Shown here piece by piece: positions 8,743 to 16,666 of a stretch of 27,150 bases of DNA (its first letter is position 1; every line of letters begins with the position of its first letter). The stretch is from Clostridiales bacterium (GTDB taxonomy: Bacteria; Bacillota; Clostridia; Lachnospirales; Lachnospiraceae). Both the position numbers and the translations under genes were made by a program. The notes beneath the pieces are model-generated. The model saw nothing but the letters and a program-made list of their open reading frames with translations. It was not told the origin of the DNA and did no database searches. The DNA is taken from NCBI GenBank assembly GCA_003343625.1, contig QAKV01000007.1, positions 1 to 27,150 on the forward strand, read 5' to 3'.

Positions 8743-9441
8743 ATGGTGAATAAGCAGAAAATTCTGATCGTGGACGACGATGCCAACATCGCCGAACTGA
8801 TCTCTCTGTATCTGACCAAAGAGTGCTTCGACACGAAGATTGTAGGGGACGGGGAGTCCGCCCTGGAAGCGGTGAACAGTTTTTCCCCCAATCTGATTCT
8901 TCTGGATCTGATGCTTCCCGGCATCGACGGCTACCAGGTCTGCCGGGAGGTTCGAAGCCGTTCCTCCGTGCCCATCATCATGCTCTCGGCCAAAGGGGAG
9001 ATTTTCGACAAGGTGCTGGGGCTGGAGCTGGGCGCGGATGACTACATCGAAAAGCCCTTCGATTCCAAAGAGCTGGTGGCAAGGGTCAAGGCGGTTCTGC
9101 GCCGCTATAAATCCGCCCCCGCCGCTCCGCAAAAGCCCGCCGTGGAATGCGTGGAATACGATGGGCTCACCGTGAATAAGACCAACTATTCCGTTGTCTA
9201 TCTGGGGAAAACCGTAGATATGCCTCCAAAAGAGCTGGAACTGCTCTATTTCCTGGCCTCTTCTCCCAACCACGTCTTTTCCCGGGAACAGCTTCTGGAC
9301 CAGATCTGGGGCTATGAATACATCGGGGATACACGAACCGTGGACGTGCACATCAAGCGCCTGCGGGAGAAGATCAAGGATCATGCCAACTGGAAAATCG
9401 CTACCATCTGGGGGATCGGCTATAAATTCGAGGTGAGATAA
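8743..9441 (+). CDS. OmpR/PhoB-family response regulator
   Basis: 232 residues. The receiver domain (about 5-118) has the acidic pair D11-D12-D13, phospho-acceptor D55 in LILLDLMLPG, and the conserved Lys in YIEKPF. A winged-helix DNA-binding domain follows (about 138-232; PPKELELLYFLASSPNHVFSREQ and RTVDVHIKRLREKI). AGGAG stands 10 bases before the ATG. The gene sits 14 bp after mutS2 and only 3 bp before the sensor kinase, so it is almost certainly activated by that kinase. It resembles WalR/PhoP-type regulators, but no target can be assigned from the sequence. Confidence 0.95.
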   Translation: MVNKQKILIVDDDANIAELISLYLTKECFDTKIVGDGESALEAVNSFSPNLILLDLMLPGIDGYQVCREVRSRSSVPIIMLSAKGEIFDKVLGLELGADDYIEKPFDSKELVARVKAVLRRYKSAPAAPQKPAVECVEYDGLTVNKTNYSVVYLGKTVDMPPKELELLYFLASSPNHVFSREQLLDQIWGYEYIGDTRTVDVHIKRLREKIKDHANWKIATIWGIGYKFEVR

Positions 9442-9444
9442 CGG

Positions 9445-10866
9445 ATGCGCAAAACCCTCTATCTGAAATTCGTGCTTGCCTACCTGATCTTCGGCTGCTT
9501 CGGCTTCATCATCGTAGCGACCTTCGTCTCCAGCATGACCATGGAGCATTTGAAACGCGAGCGGGCGGACTCCCTCTATCAGGAGGCCACCCTGATCGCC
9601 AACACTTACGCTTCGGAGCTGTACGACAGCAAACGCTCGCTGGAATCCGTCAAAGAACAGCTCGACGCCCTGAGCACATATCTGGATTCCCAGATCTGGA
9701 TCATCAACCCTTCCGGCCGCATGATCATGACCACGGAGGAGCCGCTGGACGTGGAACACGAGAACGTGGTGGAGGATTTCGATCCCACTGTCACGGAAGG
9801 CTCCTTCTACACGGTAGGCGACTTTTTCCATTGTTTCGACGAGGAGATGCTCAGCGTTTTTGCGCCCATCACCTCCGACTTCAAGGTGCGCGGCTATGTG
9901 GTCATTCATACCACCATCGCTTCCATCCGGGCTTCCAGCGAGAGCCTTTTAAACATTTCCTATATTATGCTCGTCATCTTCTTTTTGCTGTCTTTGATCA
10001 TCCTGATCTTTTTCACGGAGATGGTCTATCTGCCCCTGCGCAAAATCACCGCAGCCACGGAACAGTACGCCGCCGGGAACCTGCACTATGAGTTTCAGGT
10101 GGACAGCGAAGACGAAATCGGCTACCTGGCCGCCTCCCTTTCCTACATGGCCAGCGAGCTGGCACGGGGGGAGGACAATCAGAAGAAATTCGTGGCCAAC
10201 GTTTCCCACGATTTCCGCTCCCCTCTGACCTCCATCAAGGGCTATCTGGAGGCCATGCAGGACGGCACCATCCCGCCGGAGCTGCACGGGAAATACCTCG
10301 GCATCGTGCTCAACGAGACGGATCGGCTGATCAAGCTGACCAACAGCCTGCTGACCTTAAATAACCTGAATCTGAAGGGTATGGCCCTGGAGAAGACCAT
10401 CTTCGACATCAACCAGGTGATTCGCTCCACCGCCGCGTCCTTCGAAGGCACCTGCCGCCAGAAACATATCGGGATCGAGCTGATCCTCACCGGCGACCGC
10501 CTTCCCGTGGTGGCGGATCGGGGAAAAATCGAGCAGGTACTCTACAATCTGCTGGATAACGCCATCAAATTTTCCTATCCGGACTCCGCCATCAAAATTG
10601 AAACCGTGGAAAAGCACGGCAAGGTGTTCACCTCGGTCAAGGACAGCGGCATCGGCATCCCCAAGGACAGTTTAAAACTCATTTTCGACCGTTTCTATAA
10701 GACCGACCTGTCCCGGGGCAAGGACAAAAAAGGAACGGGCCTGGGACTTTCCATCACGAAGGAAATCATCCAGGCCCACAATGAAAATATCAACGTTATC
10801 AGCACGGAAGGAGTCGGGAGCGAATTCATCTTCTCCCTGCCCGTAGCCGAGGAAGACGACGAATGA
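9445..10866 (+). CDS. HAMP-domain sensor histidine kinase
   Basis: 473 residues. Membrane segments lie at about 8-28 and 171-192 and enclose an extracytoplasmic sensor region of about 140 residues. A HAMP domain follows (about 193-245, PLRKITAATEQYAAGNL). HisKA has phospho-acceptor H255 in VSHDFRSPLTSIKGY. The ATPase has an N box with N372 (LLDNAIKFS), G1 DSGIGI (400-405) and G2 GTGLGL (430-435). There is no PAS domain, unlike WalK. The sensor region gives no clue to the ligand. The ribosome binding site GAGGTGAG lies inside the end of the regulator gene. The stop is 6 bp from the convergent trmL stop, with no clear terminator between them. Confidence 0.95.
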   Translation: MRKTLYLKFVLAYLIFGCFGFIIVATFVSSMTMEHLKRERADSLYQEATLIANTYASELYDSKRSLESVKEQLDALSTYLDSQIWIINPSGRMIMTTEEPLDVEHENVVEDFDPTVTEGSFYTVGDFFHCFDEEMLSVFAPITSDFKVRGYVVIHTTIASIRASSESLLNISYIMLVIFFLLSLIILIFFTEMVYLPLRKITAATEQYAAGNLHYEFQVDSEDEIGYLAASLSYMASELARGEDNQKKFVANVSHDFRSPLTSIKGYLEAMQDGTIPPELHGKYLGIVLNETDRLIKLTNSLLTLNNLNLKGMALEKTIFDINQVIRSTAASFEGTCRQKHIGIELILTGDRLPVVADRGKIEQVLYNLLDNAIKFSYPDSAIKIETVEKHGKVFTSVKDSGIGIPKDSLKLIFDRFYKTDLSRGKDKKGTGLGLSITKEIIQAHNENINVISTEGVGSEFIFSLPVAEEDDE

Positions 10867-10872
10867 TGCCCC

Positions 10873-11391
10873 TCAGTTTTCGTCCTTCCAGCTCAGCCGG
10901 TGCAGCTGTCCCTTTTCCTGCAGGCCCCGAAAGCCGTTCTGGCGCAGCGCCTCATAGAGGACGATAGCTGCGGAGTTGGACAGATTTAAGGAACGGATTT
11001 CGTCCAGCATGGGGATCCGGATACAGCAGTCCTCGTATTCCACCAGGATTTCCTCCGGAATCCCCGCGCTCTCCCTGCCGAACATGAGATAATCGTCCGG
11101 CCCGAAGGGCGCATCGGTATAGACTTTTCTGGCCTTGGTGGTGGCCATCCACAGCCTGGCCCCGGAAGCGAAAGCGCCCTCATTCTTCTCCAGAAAGTCC
11201 GCGAAATTGATATACCGGCGCACGTCCAGCTTGTGCCAGTAGTCCATGCCCGCCCGTTTGAGCTGCTTTTCGCTCAGGGAAAAACCCAGGGGCTCGATCA
11301 GATGCAGCACCGTGCCGGTGGCCACGCAGGTCCGTCCGATATTGCCGGTGTTCGCCGGGATCTCCGGCTGGTGCAGCACGATATTCAGCAT
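10873..11391 (-). CDS. trmL: tRNA (cytidine(34)-2'-O)-methyltransferase TrmL
   Basis: SPOUT-fold methyltransferase of 172 residues that 2'-O-methylates the wobble base of certain leucine tRNAs, using SAM. Family hallmarks are the start MLNIVLHQPEIPANTGNIGRT, the motif LMFGRESAGIPEEIL in the middle, and the knot motif IPMLDEIRSLNLSNSAAIVLYEALRQ at the end. The typical C-terminal motif is intact. The start overlaps the aminotransferase stop by 7 bp (ATGCTGA), so translation is probably coupled. It is the last gene of the long minus-strand operon and converges with the sensor kinase. Confidence 0.95.
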   Translation of the reverse strand: MLNIVLHQPEIPANTGNIGRTCVATGTVLHLIEPLGFSLSEKQLKRAGMDYWHKLDVRRYINFADFLEKNEGAFASGARLWMATTKARKVYTDAPFGPDDYLMFGRESAGIPEEILVEYEDCCIRIPMLDEIRSLNLSNSAAIVLYEALRQNGFRGLQEKGQLHRLSWKDEN

Positions 11392-12581
11392 GGCTTATCT
11401 TCCTCTGCCTTCCGTTTTTCTTCTTTCAGCCGCCCGACGAAATCCGCCAGCCGTCCGATAGCCACCTTCAGGTTCTCCAGAGAATAGGCGTAAGAGATTC
11501 GGATGAACCCTTCCCCGCAGTCTCCGAAAGCCGTTCCCGGCACCACAGCCACCTTTTCTTCCTGCAAAAACCGTGTGGCGAACTCGTCGCTGCTCATGCC
11601 GAACTCCCTGATGCAGGGGAACACGTAAAAGGCGCCATAGGGTTCGAAGCAGGGCAGCCCCATCTCCTCGAATGCGCTCATGAGATAGCGGCGGCGCTGA
11701 TTATACTGTTCCCTCATTTCCGCCACATCCTCATCCCCGTTTTTCATGGCTTCCACGGCCGCATACTGGCTGGTGGTGGGGGCGCACATGATGGCGAACT
11801 GATGGATCTTGAGCATCTGCTCGATGACGGGCGCAGGGCCGCAGGCATAGCCCAGACGCCATCCGGTCATGGCATAGGCTTTGGAAAAGCCGTTGATGAG
11901 GATGGTCCGTTCTTTCATCCCCGGCAACTCGGCGATGGACACGTGTTTTTCTTTGTACGTCAGCTCCCCGTAGATCTCATCCGAAATCACGAACAGATCC
12001 TTTTCGACGATCACCTTCGCGATGGCTTCCAGATCGCTGCGCTCCATAATGGCCCCGGTAGGATTGTTCGGGAAGGGCAGAACCAGGATTTTTGTCTTGT
12101 CCGTAACGGCGTCCAGCAGTTCCTGCGCCGTCAGCCTGAATTCATTCTCCTCCTTTAAGTTGATGATCACCGGCACTGCATCCGCCAGGACGGCGCAGGG
12201 CTCGTAAGATACATAGGAGGGCTGGGGAATCAGGACTTCATCCCCCGGATTCACCATAGCCCGCAGCGCGATGTCGATAGCCTCGGATCCGCCTACGGTC
12301 ACCAGCACCTCATGGGCAGGATCGTATTCCAGCCCGAACCTGCGGCGCAGGTAGTTGCAGATTTCCACCTTCAGCTCCTTTAAGCCCGCGTTTGAGGTGT
12401 AAAATGTTCTTCCCTTCTCCAGGGAATAAATGCCCTCATCCCGGATGTGCCAGGGCGTGTCGAAATCCGGTTCCCCTACGCCCAGCGAAATGGCGTCATC
12501 CATCTCGCTGACGATATCGAAGAATTTCCGGATGCCCGAGGGCTTGATCGTTACGATTTTATCTGATAGCGGATTTCTCAT
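11385..12581 (-). CDS. PLP-dependent class I/II aminotransferase
   Basis: 398 residues, aspartate-aminotransferase fold (fold type I). It has the substrate-binding GVGEPDFDTP, the cofactor loop VGGSEAID, PFPNNPTGA, DEIYGEL with the pyridine-ring Asp, and the Schiff-base Lys (K234) in FSKAYAMTGWRLGY. The C-terminal FIRISYAYS holds the carboxylate-binding Arg. The family includes aspartate, alanine and aromatic aminotransferases (B. subtilis PatA/YugH type), and the substrate cannot be fixed from motifs. It shares ATGA with the Lrp/AsnC gene just upstream. In related genomes such a regulator commonly controls or is translated with the enzyme, which suggests amino-acid-responsive expression (inference). 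Confidence 0.93.
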   Translation of the reverse strand: MRNPLSDKIVTIKPSGIRKFFDIVSEMDDAISLGVGEPDFDTPWHIRDEGIYSLEKGRTFYTSNAGLKELKVEICNYLRRRFGLEYDPAHEVLVTVGGSEAIDIALRAMVNPGDEVLIPQPSYVSYEPCAVLADAVPVIINLKEENEFRLTAQELLDAVTDKTKILVLPFPNNPTGAIMERSDLEAIAKVIVEKDLFVISDEIYGELTYKEKHVSIAELPGMKERTILINGFSKAYAMTGWRLGYACGPAPVIEQMLKIHQFAIMCAPTTSQYAAVEAMKNGDEDVAEMREQYNQRRRYLMSAFEEMGLPCFEPYGAFYVFPCIREFGMSSDEFATRFLQEEKVAVVPGTAFGDCGEGFIRISYAYSLENLKVAIGRLADFVGRLKEEKRKAEEDKPC

Positions 12582-13060
12582 GGCGTGATCTTCTCCCTCT
12601 GGTCTTCATACTTTTTCGTCAGGACGGTACCGTGATCCTTATATTTTTTCAGGATAAAATGGGTTGCAGTGCTCAGGATGCTGTCCAGAGGCGCCAGCTT
12701 GTCGGAAACGAAAGCGGATACCTCTTTTAAGGATTTTCCTTCCAGGGTAACGAGCAGATCGAATCCGCCGGAAATCAGATAGACCGCGTTGACCTCAGGA
12801 TATTTGTAAATGCGCTCCGCGATCCTGTCGAATCCCTGCCCTCTCTGGGGGGTCACCCGCACTTCGATGAGGGCGGATACTTTCTCAATGCTGGTCTTTT
12901 CCCAGTCGATCAGCGTATGGTACCCGCAGATGATACCCTCCGCTTCCATGGCCGCCATTTCATTGACCACGTCGATTTCTTCCACCCCTAAAATGACAGC
13001 CAGCTCCTTTAAATCGATCCGGCTGTTTTTCTCGATGATTTTCAGCAATTCTTCTCTCAT
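12578..13060 (-). CDS. Lrp/AsnC-family transcriptional regulator
   Basis: 160 residues: an N-terminal winged helix-turn-helix (about 1-50; LLKIIEKNSRIDLKELAVILGV) and a C-terminal RAM/ligand-sensing domain (about 65-140; SALIEVRVTPQRGQGFDRIAERI, VYLISGGFDLLVTLEG). Members usually bind amino acids and form octamers. The 4-bp overlap with the aminotransferase start, and the 12-bp gap from the AIR-synthase-like gene, place it inside an operon. It probably senses an amino acid related to the aminotransferase reaction (inference). Confidence 0.93.
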   Translation of the reverse strand: MREELLKIIEKNSRIDLKELAVILGVEEIDVVNEMAAMEAEGIICGYHTLIDWEKTSIEKVSALIEVRVTPQRGQGFDRIAERIYKYPEVNAVYLISGGFDLLVTLEGKSLKEVSAFVSDKLAPLDSILSTATHFILKKYKDHGTVLTKKYEDQREKITP

Positions 13061-13072
13061 ATCGGCTCCTTT

Positions 13073-14131
13073 TCACTCCATACTTTTCCATATTTTAAAA
13101 ATTTCGTCCTCCCTGGCCGGTTCCAGGAAACGGATTTCGTCCCCGCTTCGGACTACCCTGTCGTTTCCGGGAACAGCGATCCCGATGACCGCTGCCGGGA
13201 TCCCTCTCGCCAGAAATATCCGCACCAGCTCTTCCCCCCGGGCGCTTAAGCACAGAAGACTTCCGTTGGCCAGCAGTTCATAGGGATTTAAATCCAGGGT
13301 ATTGCAGATCTCCACCGTCTCCTGACGGATGGGGATCCGTTTCAGATCGATGTCCAGTCCGACACCGGCCCGCTGCGCCAGCGTCCAGAGGGCATGGAAA
13401 ATCCCGCCCTCTGCCGCCGCGCAGAGCGCGTCAGCGCCGGACTCCCCGGCGGCTGCCGCCTCCCTTTGCACGGACAGATATCGTTCCAGACCTCTGGCCT
13501 CATCCAGCAGCCAGGCCGGATAGCGCTCCCGCAGCGTTTCGCCGCACCGATCCGCCAAAAGGACGCTGCCCTCCAGGCCCGCCCATTTGGTCATGACCAC
13601 CTGCCTGCATCCCGCTGCTCCCGATTCTTCCGAACGCGCGGGACGCCCCGCATCCTCTCCGTCTTCCGGAAGCGCCCCGCGCCCCCCGCGCGCCGTTCTC
13701 GTTTCGAAAACGGCCTCTTCGCCAAAAGCTACGGCCGAAGTCAAGGGCGCCGTCACCCCGAAAGACACGCCGGCCTTCGTATCCAAAACGGAAACGCCCA
13801 GCCGGTCCGCAGCTTCTTTTGCCCCTTTTGCGATGCTCTGCAGCGCCTGCTCCGGTGCGCCTTCAGGCAACAAAATCCGCAAAAGGATGCCGGAGAGTTT
13901 CCGGGCGCCTGAAGCTGCCGCCTGATTCGCCGCCGCGTACACGGCGTATTTCCCCCCTGACTCCCCGGGATAAAGGGTCTGATCCATGGCCACAGCGATC
14001 CGCGCGCCGCTGTCCGGCATAAAAAAGGCGCAGTTCTCCCCTGAAACTGCGCGCTTTTCCTTTCTTTCCGGATTCAGTTTTTGGTAAACGCTTCGCCGAT
14101 AGACATTTCCCGTCACATTTCCCGATTTCAT
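13073..14131 (-). CDS. AIR-synthase-related (PurM/HypE-like fold) protein of unknown substrate
   Basis: 352 residues, similar to the family in Clostridia annotated as 'AIR synthase related' or 'hydrogenase maturation factor HypE-like'. The N-terminal half has MKSGNVTGNVYRRSVYQKL and an ATP/metal segment that usually reads GEDCA but here reads SGENCAFF. The C-terminal half carries the small-molecule fold (GGIFHALWTLAQRAGVGLDIDL, LDLNPYELLANGSLL). A long charged, Arg/Gly-rich loop (about 145-180) looks like an insertion. It lacks the C-terminal cysteine tail of true HypE, and no other hydrogenase genes are near, so a role in NiFe hydrogenase maturation is not supported. AGAGG lies before the ATG; 45 bp downstream of the VanW gene. 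Confidence 0.75.
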   Translation of the reverse strand: MKSGNVTGNVYRRSVYQKLNPERKEKRAVSGENCAFFMPDSGARIAVAMDQTLYPGESGGKYAVYAAANQAAASGARKLSGILLRILLPEGAPEQALQSIAKGAKEAADRLGVSVLDTKAGVSFGVTAPLTSAVAFGEEAVFETRTARGGRGALPEDGEDAGRPARSEESGAAGCRQVVMTKWAGLEGSVLLADRCGETLRERYPAWLLDEARGLERYLSVQREAAAAGESGADALCAAAEGGIFHALWTLAQRAGVGLDIDLKRIPIRQETVEICNTLDLNPYELLANGSLLCLSARGEELVRIFLARGIPAAVIGIAVPGNDRVVRSGDEIRFLEPAREDEIFKIWKSME

Positions 14132-14176
14132 AGAACCTCTGTATCCTGTTTCTCCGTCATTCCCCGGCGCAGCGGA

Positions 14177-15721
14177 TCAATTCCCCGCCGCAGCGTCCTG
14201 GGCGGCCTGTTCGGCCGCTGCCTGAGCTGCCGCGATGGCCTCCAGCTGCTCCTGCGTCAGCGCCGCCGCCGCTTCCTGAGCAGCCTGAATATTCGCCAGG
14301 GTATTCTGTACTTCCGAAATGCTGCTGGTGGCGATGGCCGCCTGCAGCATGTTGCTGACATTGGGATCTTCGGTGGCTGTCCCCACCGTAGCGGTCTTGG
14401 GACTCATCTGATAGGTACTGCTGTTGACCTTCTCCCGGCTGACCTCTTTGCCGCCCTCTTTGACCACCTTCCAAAGCTGCGCCTTGTATCCGATGTGCGC
14501 GCTGCTGATCTGGATATAGCCCACGGGCTGGGACGCGTCCTGCACGATCTCATCCTGCTCCGGCACCGTCTTCTCCAGCACTTCGCTCTCATAGACCACG
14601 GTGCGGCCCGGATCCCGGGTTTCCACGCCGTAAATCGTGAACGTTATCTTCTTGTTTTCCGTCCGCCCTTCTATATAAATGGGGTAGTCCGTATTGTTGA
14701 CGAACTGGAAGTCCTTCCCCGATGACTCGGCGATGGCCGCGTCTGCGGAAGGATCCACATATGTGACGATCATGGAATGGTTGTGCCGCTCCGTCACTTC
14801 CAGCTCCGCCCGCAGCACCGCGTTGTACAGCGTGGTGGAAACCTGGCAGATTCCGCCGCCGATGCTGTCCACCACCTTGCCGTTCAGATAGGAACCCGCC
14901 ATATAGTATCCGTTCTCTTCCGAGAAGGGTTTCACCGCGTCATAGGTGGAAAACGTCTCCCCGGGGTACAGGGTGGTTCCGTCGATGAGGGCGCAGCCGT
15001 TGGACACGTTTTTGCTTCTGGACGGTCCGGAAGAGGAATAGCTGGTGGTGAACGTTCCCAGCACATCCTTCACTTTCAGCAGGTCTTCCGCCTTCCCCTG
15101 CGGTTCGTCCACGGTCATCGCCAGCTGGATGCTGCCGTCCTGACGGTTCCACTCCTGCGTCATATAATCGTAGATGGCGGAAACGCTGGCCGCTTCGTCC
15201 ACGATATAGCCGGTCTGCCCTTCTTCTACTTCAAAAGAACCGTTCACCCGCGTCAGATGAGCATCCACCGCTTCCTGATTGAACTGACTGCACTGTCCTT
15301 CCACCACGCCGGAAATGGCATTCCGGTCGAATTCCAGCTCGATTTCATAGTCACGGCCCTTATGCTCCAGGTCTTCCTTCGCCTTATACCGGGCCACGAT
15401 ATTGCCTTTACGGCCCAGATTCACCGCTTCTTCCACGATCCCCTGGTTTTTCCAGGACAGGCCCAACGCCCCGGCGGTCACGGATACGCTCTTGCCGTCC
15501 TCGGACATCAGCTGCACTTCCTTCTCGCCCAGGGCGGAGACATAGGAGCTGATCGCCGCAGTCGCTTCCTCCCGCGTCATGCCGGAAAGATCCATTCCCG
15601 CTGCGCTTACGCCCTGAGGAATGGTGTCATCGGGCGCTGCCAGCGCCTTCTCGTGCGGCATCAGGATACAAAACGCCATCAAAAGCGCCATTCCTGCCAG
15701 TTTCAATCCCATTTTCTTCAT
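14177..15721 (-). CDS. VanW/YoaR-family exported protein with PG-binding, VanW and G5-like domains
   Basis: 514 residues. A signal peptide or N-terminal anchor (MKKMGLKLAGMALLMAFC, ending near ALAA) is followed by a PG_binding_4-type region (about 40-200). The VanW domain (about 220-360) has the hallmark GGGICQVSTTLYNA, and a G5-like segment follows (about 405-450, WKVVKEGGKEVSREKVN). The last roughly 45 residues are almost only Ala, Gln and Glu. VanW proteins were named from vancomycin-resistance clusters, but most act in or on the cell wall in an unknown way. Resistance should not be read from this gene. ATG 15721 was chosen because GAGAGGA lies 7 bases before it and a signal peptide begins there. 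A GTG at 15754 would overlap the upstream small gene. Confidence 0.9.
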   Translation of the reverse strand: MKKMGLKLAGMALLMAFCILMPHEKALAAPDDTIPQGVSAAGMDLSGMTREEATAAISSYVSALGEKEVQLMSEDGKSVSVTAGALGLSWKNQGIVEEAVNLGRKGNIVARYKAKEDLEHKGRDYEIELEFDRNAISGVVEGQCSQFNQEAVDAHLTRVNGSFEVEEGQTGYIVDEAASVSAIYDYMTQEWNRQDGSIQLAMTVDEPQGKAEDLLKVKDVLGTFTTSYSSSGPSRSKNVSNGCALIDGTTLYPGETFSTYDAVKPFSEENGYYMAGSYLNGKVVDSIGGGICQVSTTLYNAVLRAELEVTERHNHSMIVTYVDPSADAAIAESSGKDFQFVNNTDYPIYIEGRTENKKITFTIYGVETRDPGRTVVYESEVLEKTVPEQDEIVQDASQPVGYIQISSAHIGYKAQLWKVVKEGGKEVSREKVNSSTYQMSPKTATVGTATEDPNVSNMLQAAIATSSISEVQNTLANIQAAQEAAAALTQEQLEAIAAAQAAAEQAAQDAAAGN

Positions 15722-15750
15722 CGATCGATCCTCTCTTTTCAAACGCTCTT

Positions 15751-15855
15751 TCACATAAAGGACAAAAGAGTGGGGATGATCATCGCCAGTACGAGGACGA
15801 TGATGATCACGGATGATACGACCTTCTTCGTTTTCTGATTATGAAAATTAAACAT
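15751..15855 (-). CDS. Small single-pass membrane protein (34 aa)
   Basis: A short frame with a good ribosome binding site (GGAGG, 5 bases before the ATG). It encodes a basic start (MFNFHNQKTKKVV) and one hydrophobic segment of about 18 residues (SVIIIVLVLAMIIPTLLS), and stops at TGA. It begins about 80 bp after the promoter at 15936-15964 and ends 29 bp before the VanW gene, so both are co-transcribed. The basic-then-hydrophobic profile predicts an inner-membrane peptide with its N-terminus in the cytoplasm. Similar N-terminal sequences occur at the start of small Lachnospiraceae proteins, but I do not know a function. Confidence 0.75.
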   Translation of the reverse strand: MFNFHNQKTKKVVSSVIIIVLVLAMIIPTLLSFM

Positions 15856-15935
15856 ATTTTCCTCCATTTCAAAGCGCTTTTGTGCCAAAGAGCGCGCGCC
15901 GAATCCCGTCTGATTCCGTTTCAAGTCTTCTGACC

Positions 15936-15964
15936 ATTATAATGCACTTCTTTTACTTTTGCAA
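15936..15964 (-). promoter_or_regulatory. Sigma-A-type promoter of the small-protein/VanW operon
   Basis: On the minus strand TTGCAA (-35, 15959-15964) and consensus TATAAT (-10, 15936-15941) are 17 bp apart. The -35 lies in the last codons of the upstream exonuclease gene. The transcript would begin near 15929. Confidence 0.75.
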
Positions 15965-16666
15965 GATTCCATGTGCCGCAAGAATCCGATCGATCAGACG
16001 GCTTGCTTCATTTTTCGTCAACAGCTCGGGATCGAAATCGGGCCGGATTCCATGTCTGTCGCACAGCTTCTTCAGCCGCTCTTTCTGCGCCTTCGAAGCG
16101 GGCCCTTCCTTTTTGACTTTGCACAGCAACGGGACGGGACGAAATTCTTCCTCCCGATAGAATTCGTCGCACAGCCGCTGATAGAGGAAGTGGGCGGCGC
16201 AGGCGTCCGAAAGGGCCCGGTGGTTGCGCAGCGGGATTTCGTAATGGACGCACAGGTCGGACAGGCGCCTGCCCGGCAGCTCCGGCAGGAATTTCCGGGC
16301 CAGCTTCAGCGTATCGATGGCGCTGCGCTCCAACCCGATCCCGGCGTTGACCGCCGCCCGTTTCAGAAAGGCATAGTCGAATCCCACGTTGTGTCCCAGA
16401 AAAGGCAGATCCCGTGCGAATGCCAGAAACGCCGGAAGGACTTCCCCGATGGAGGGCGCTCCGTCCAGATCCTTTTCTTCGATCCCCGTCAGTTCCGCGA
16501 TCCGCTCCGGCAGGGCGATGCCCGGCCGCACGAAGGTTTCGAAAGTCTCCTCTATCTTTCCGCCGCGCACCCGGGCCGCGCCGATCTCGATGATTTTATC
16601 GAATTTCGGCCTCAGGCCTGTGGTCTCCAGATCCAGGCAGACGTAATCCCGTACCGGCTCACCCAT
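15953..16666 (-). CDS. DEDDh 3'-5' exonuclease (DnaQ/PolC-epsilon-like)
   Basis: 237 residues. The exonuclease fold has the full DEDDh set: D12 and E14 (CLDLETTGL), D97 (GHNVGFDYAFL), H149 and D154 (NHRALSDA). It therefore should be a metal-dependent 3'-5' exonuclease resembling the proofreading subunit of DNA polymerase. The C-terminal 50 residues (SKAQKERLKKLCDRHG...NEASRLIDRIL) form a small helical add-on common to short Firmicutes members. Its start overlaps the nth stop by 8 bp, which places it in a DNA-repair pair. Confidence 0.92.
   Translation of the reverse strand: MGEPVRDYVCLDLETTGLRPKFDKIIEIGAARVRGGKIEETFETFVRPGIALPERIAELTGIEEKDLDGAPSIGEVLPAFLAFARDLPFLGHNVGFDYAFLKRAAVNAGIGLERSAIDTLKLARKFLPELPGRRLSDLCVHYEIPLRNHRALSDACAAHFLYQRLCDEFYREEEFRPVPLLCKVKKEGPASKAQKERLKKLCDRHGIRPDFDPELLTKNEASRLIDRILAAHGILQK

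Noticed and set aside
8665..9909. 414-codon minus-strand frame
   Set aside because: Antisense to mutS2, the response regulator and the kinase, which are all clearly real.
14177..15721. Vancomycin-resistance gene
   Set aside because: A lone VanW protein without vanHAX or VanG-type ligase genes gives no resistance evidence.
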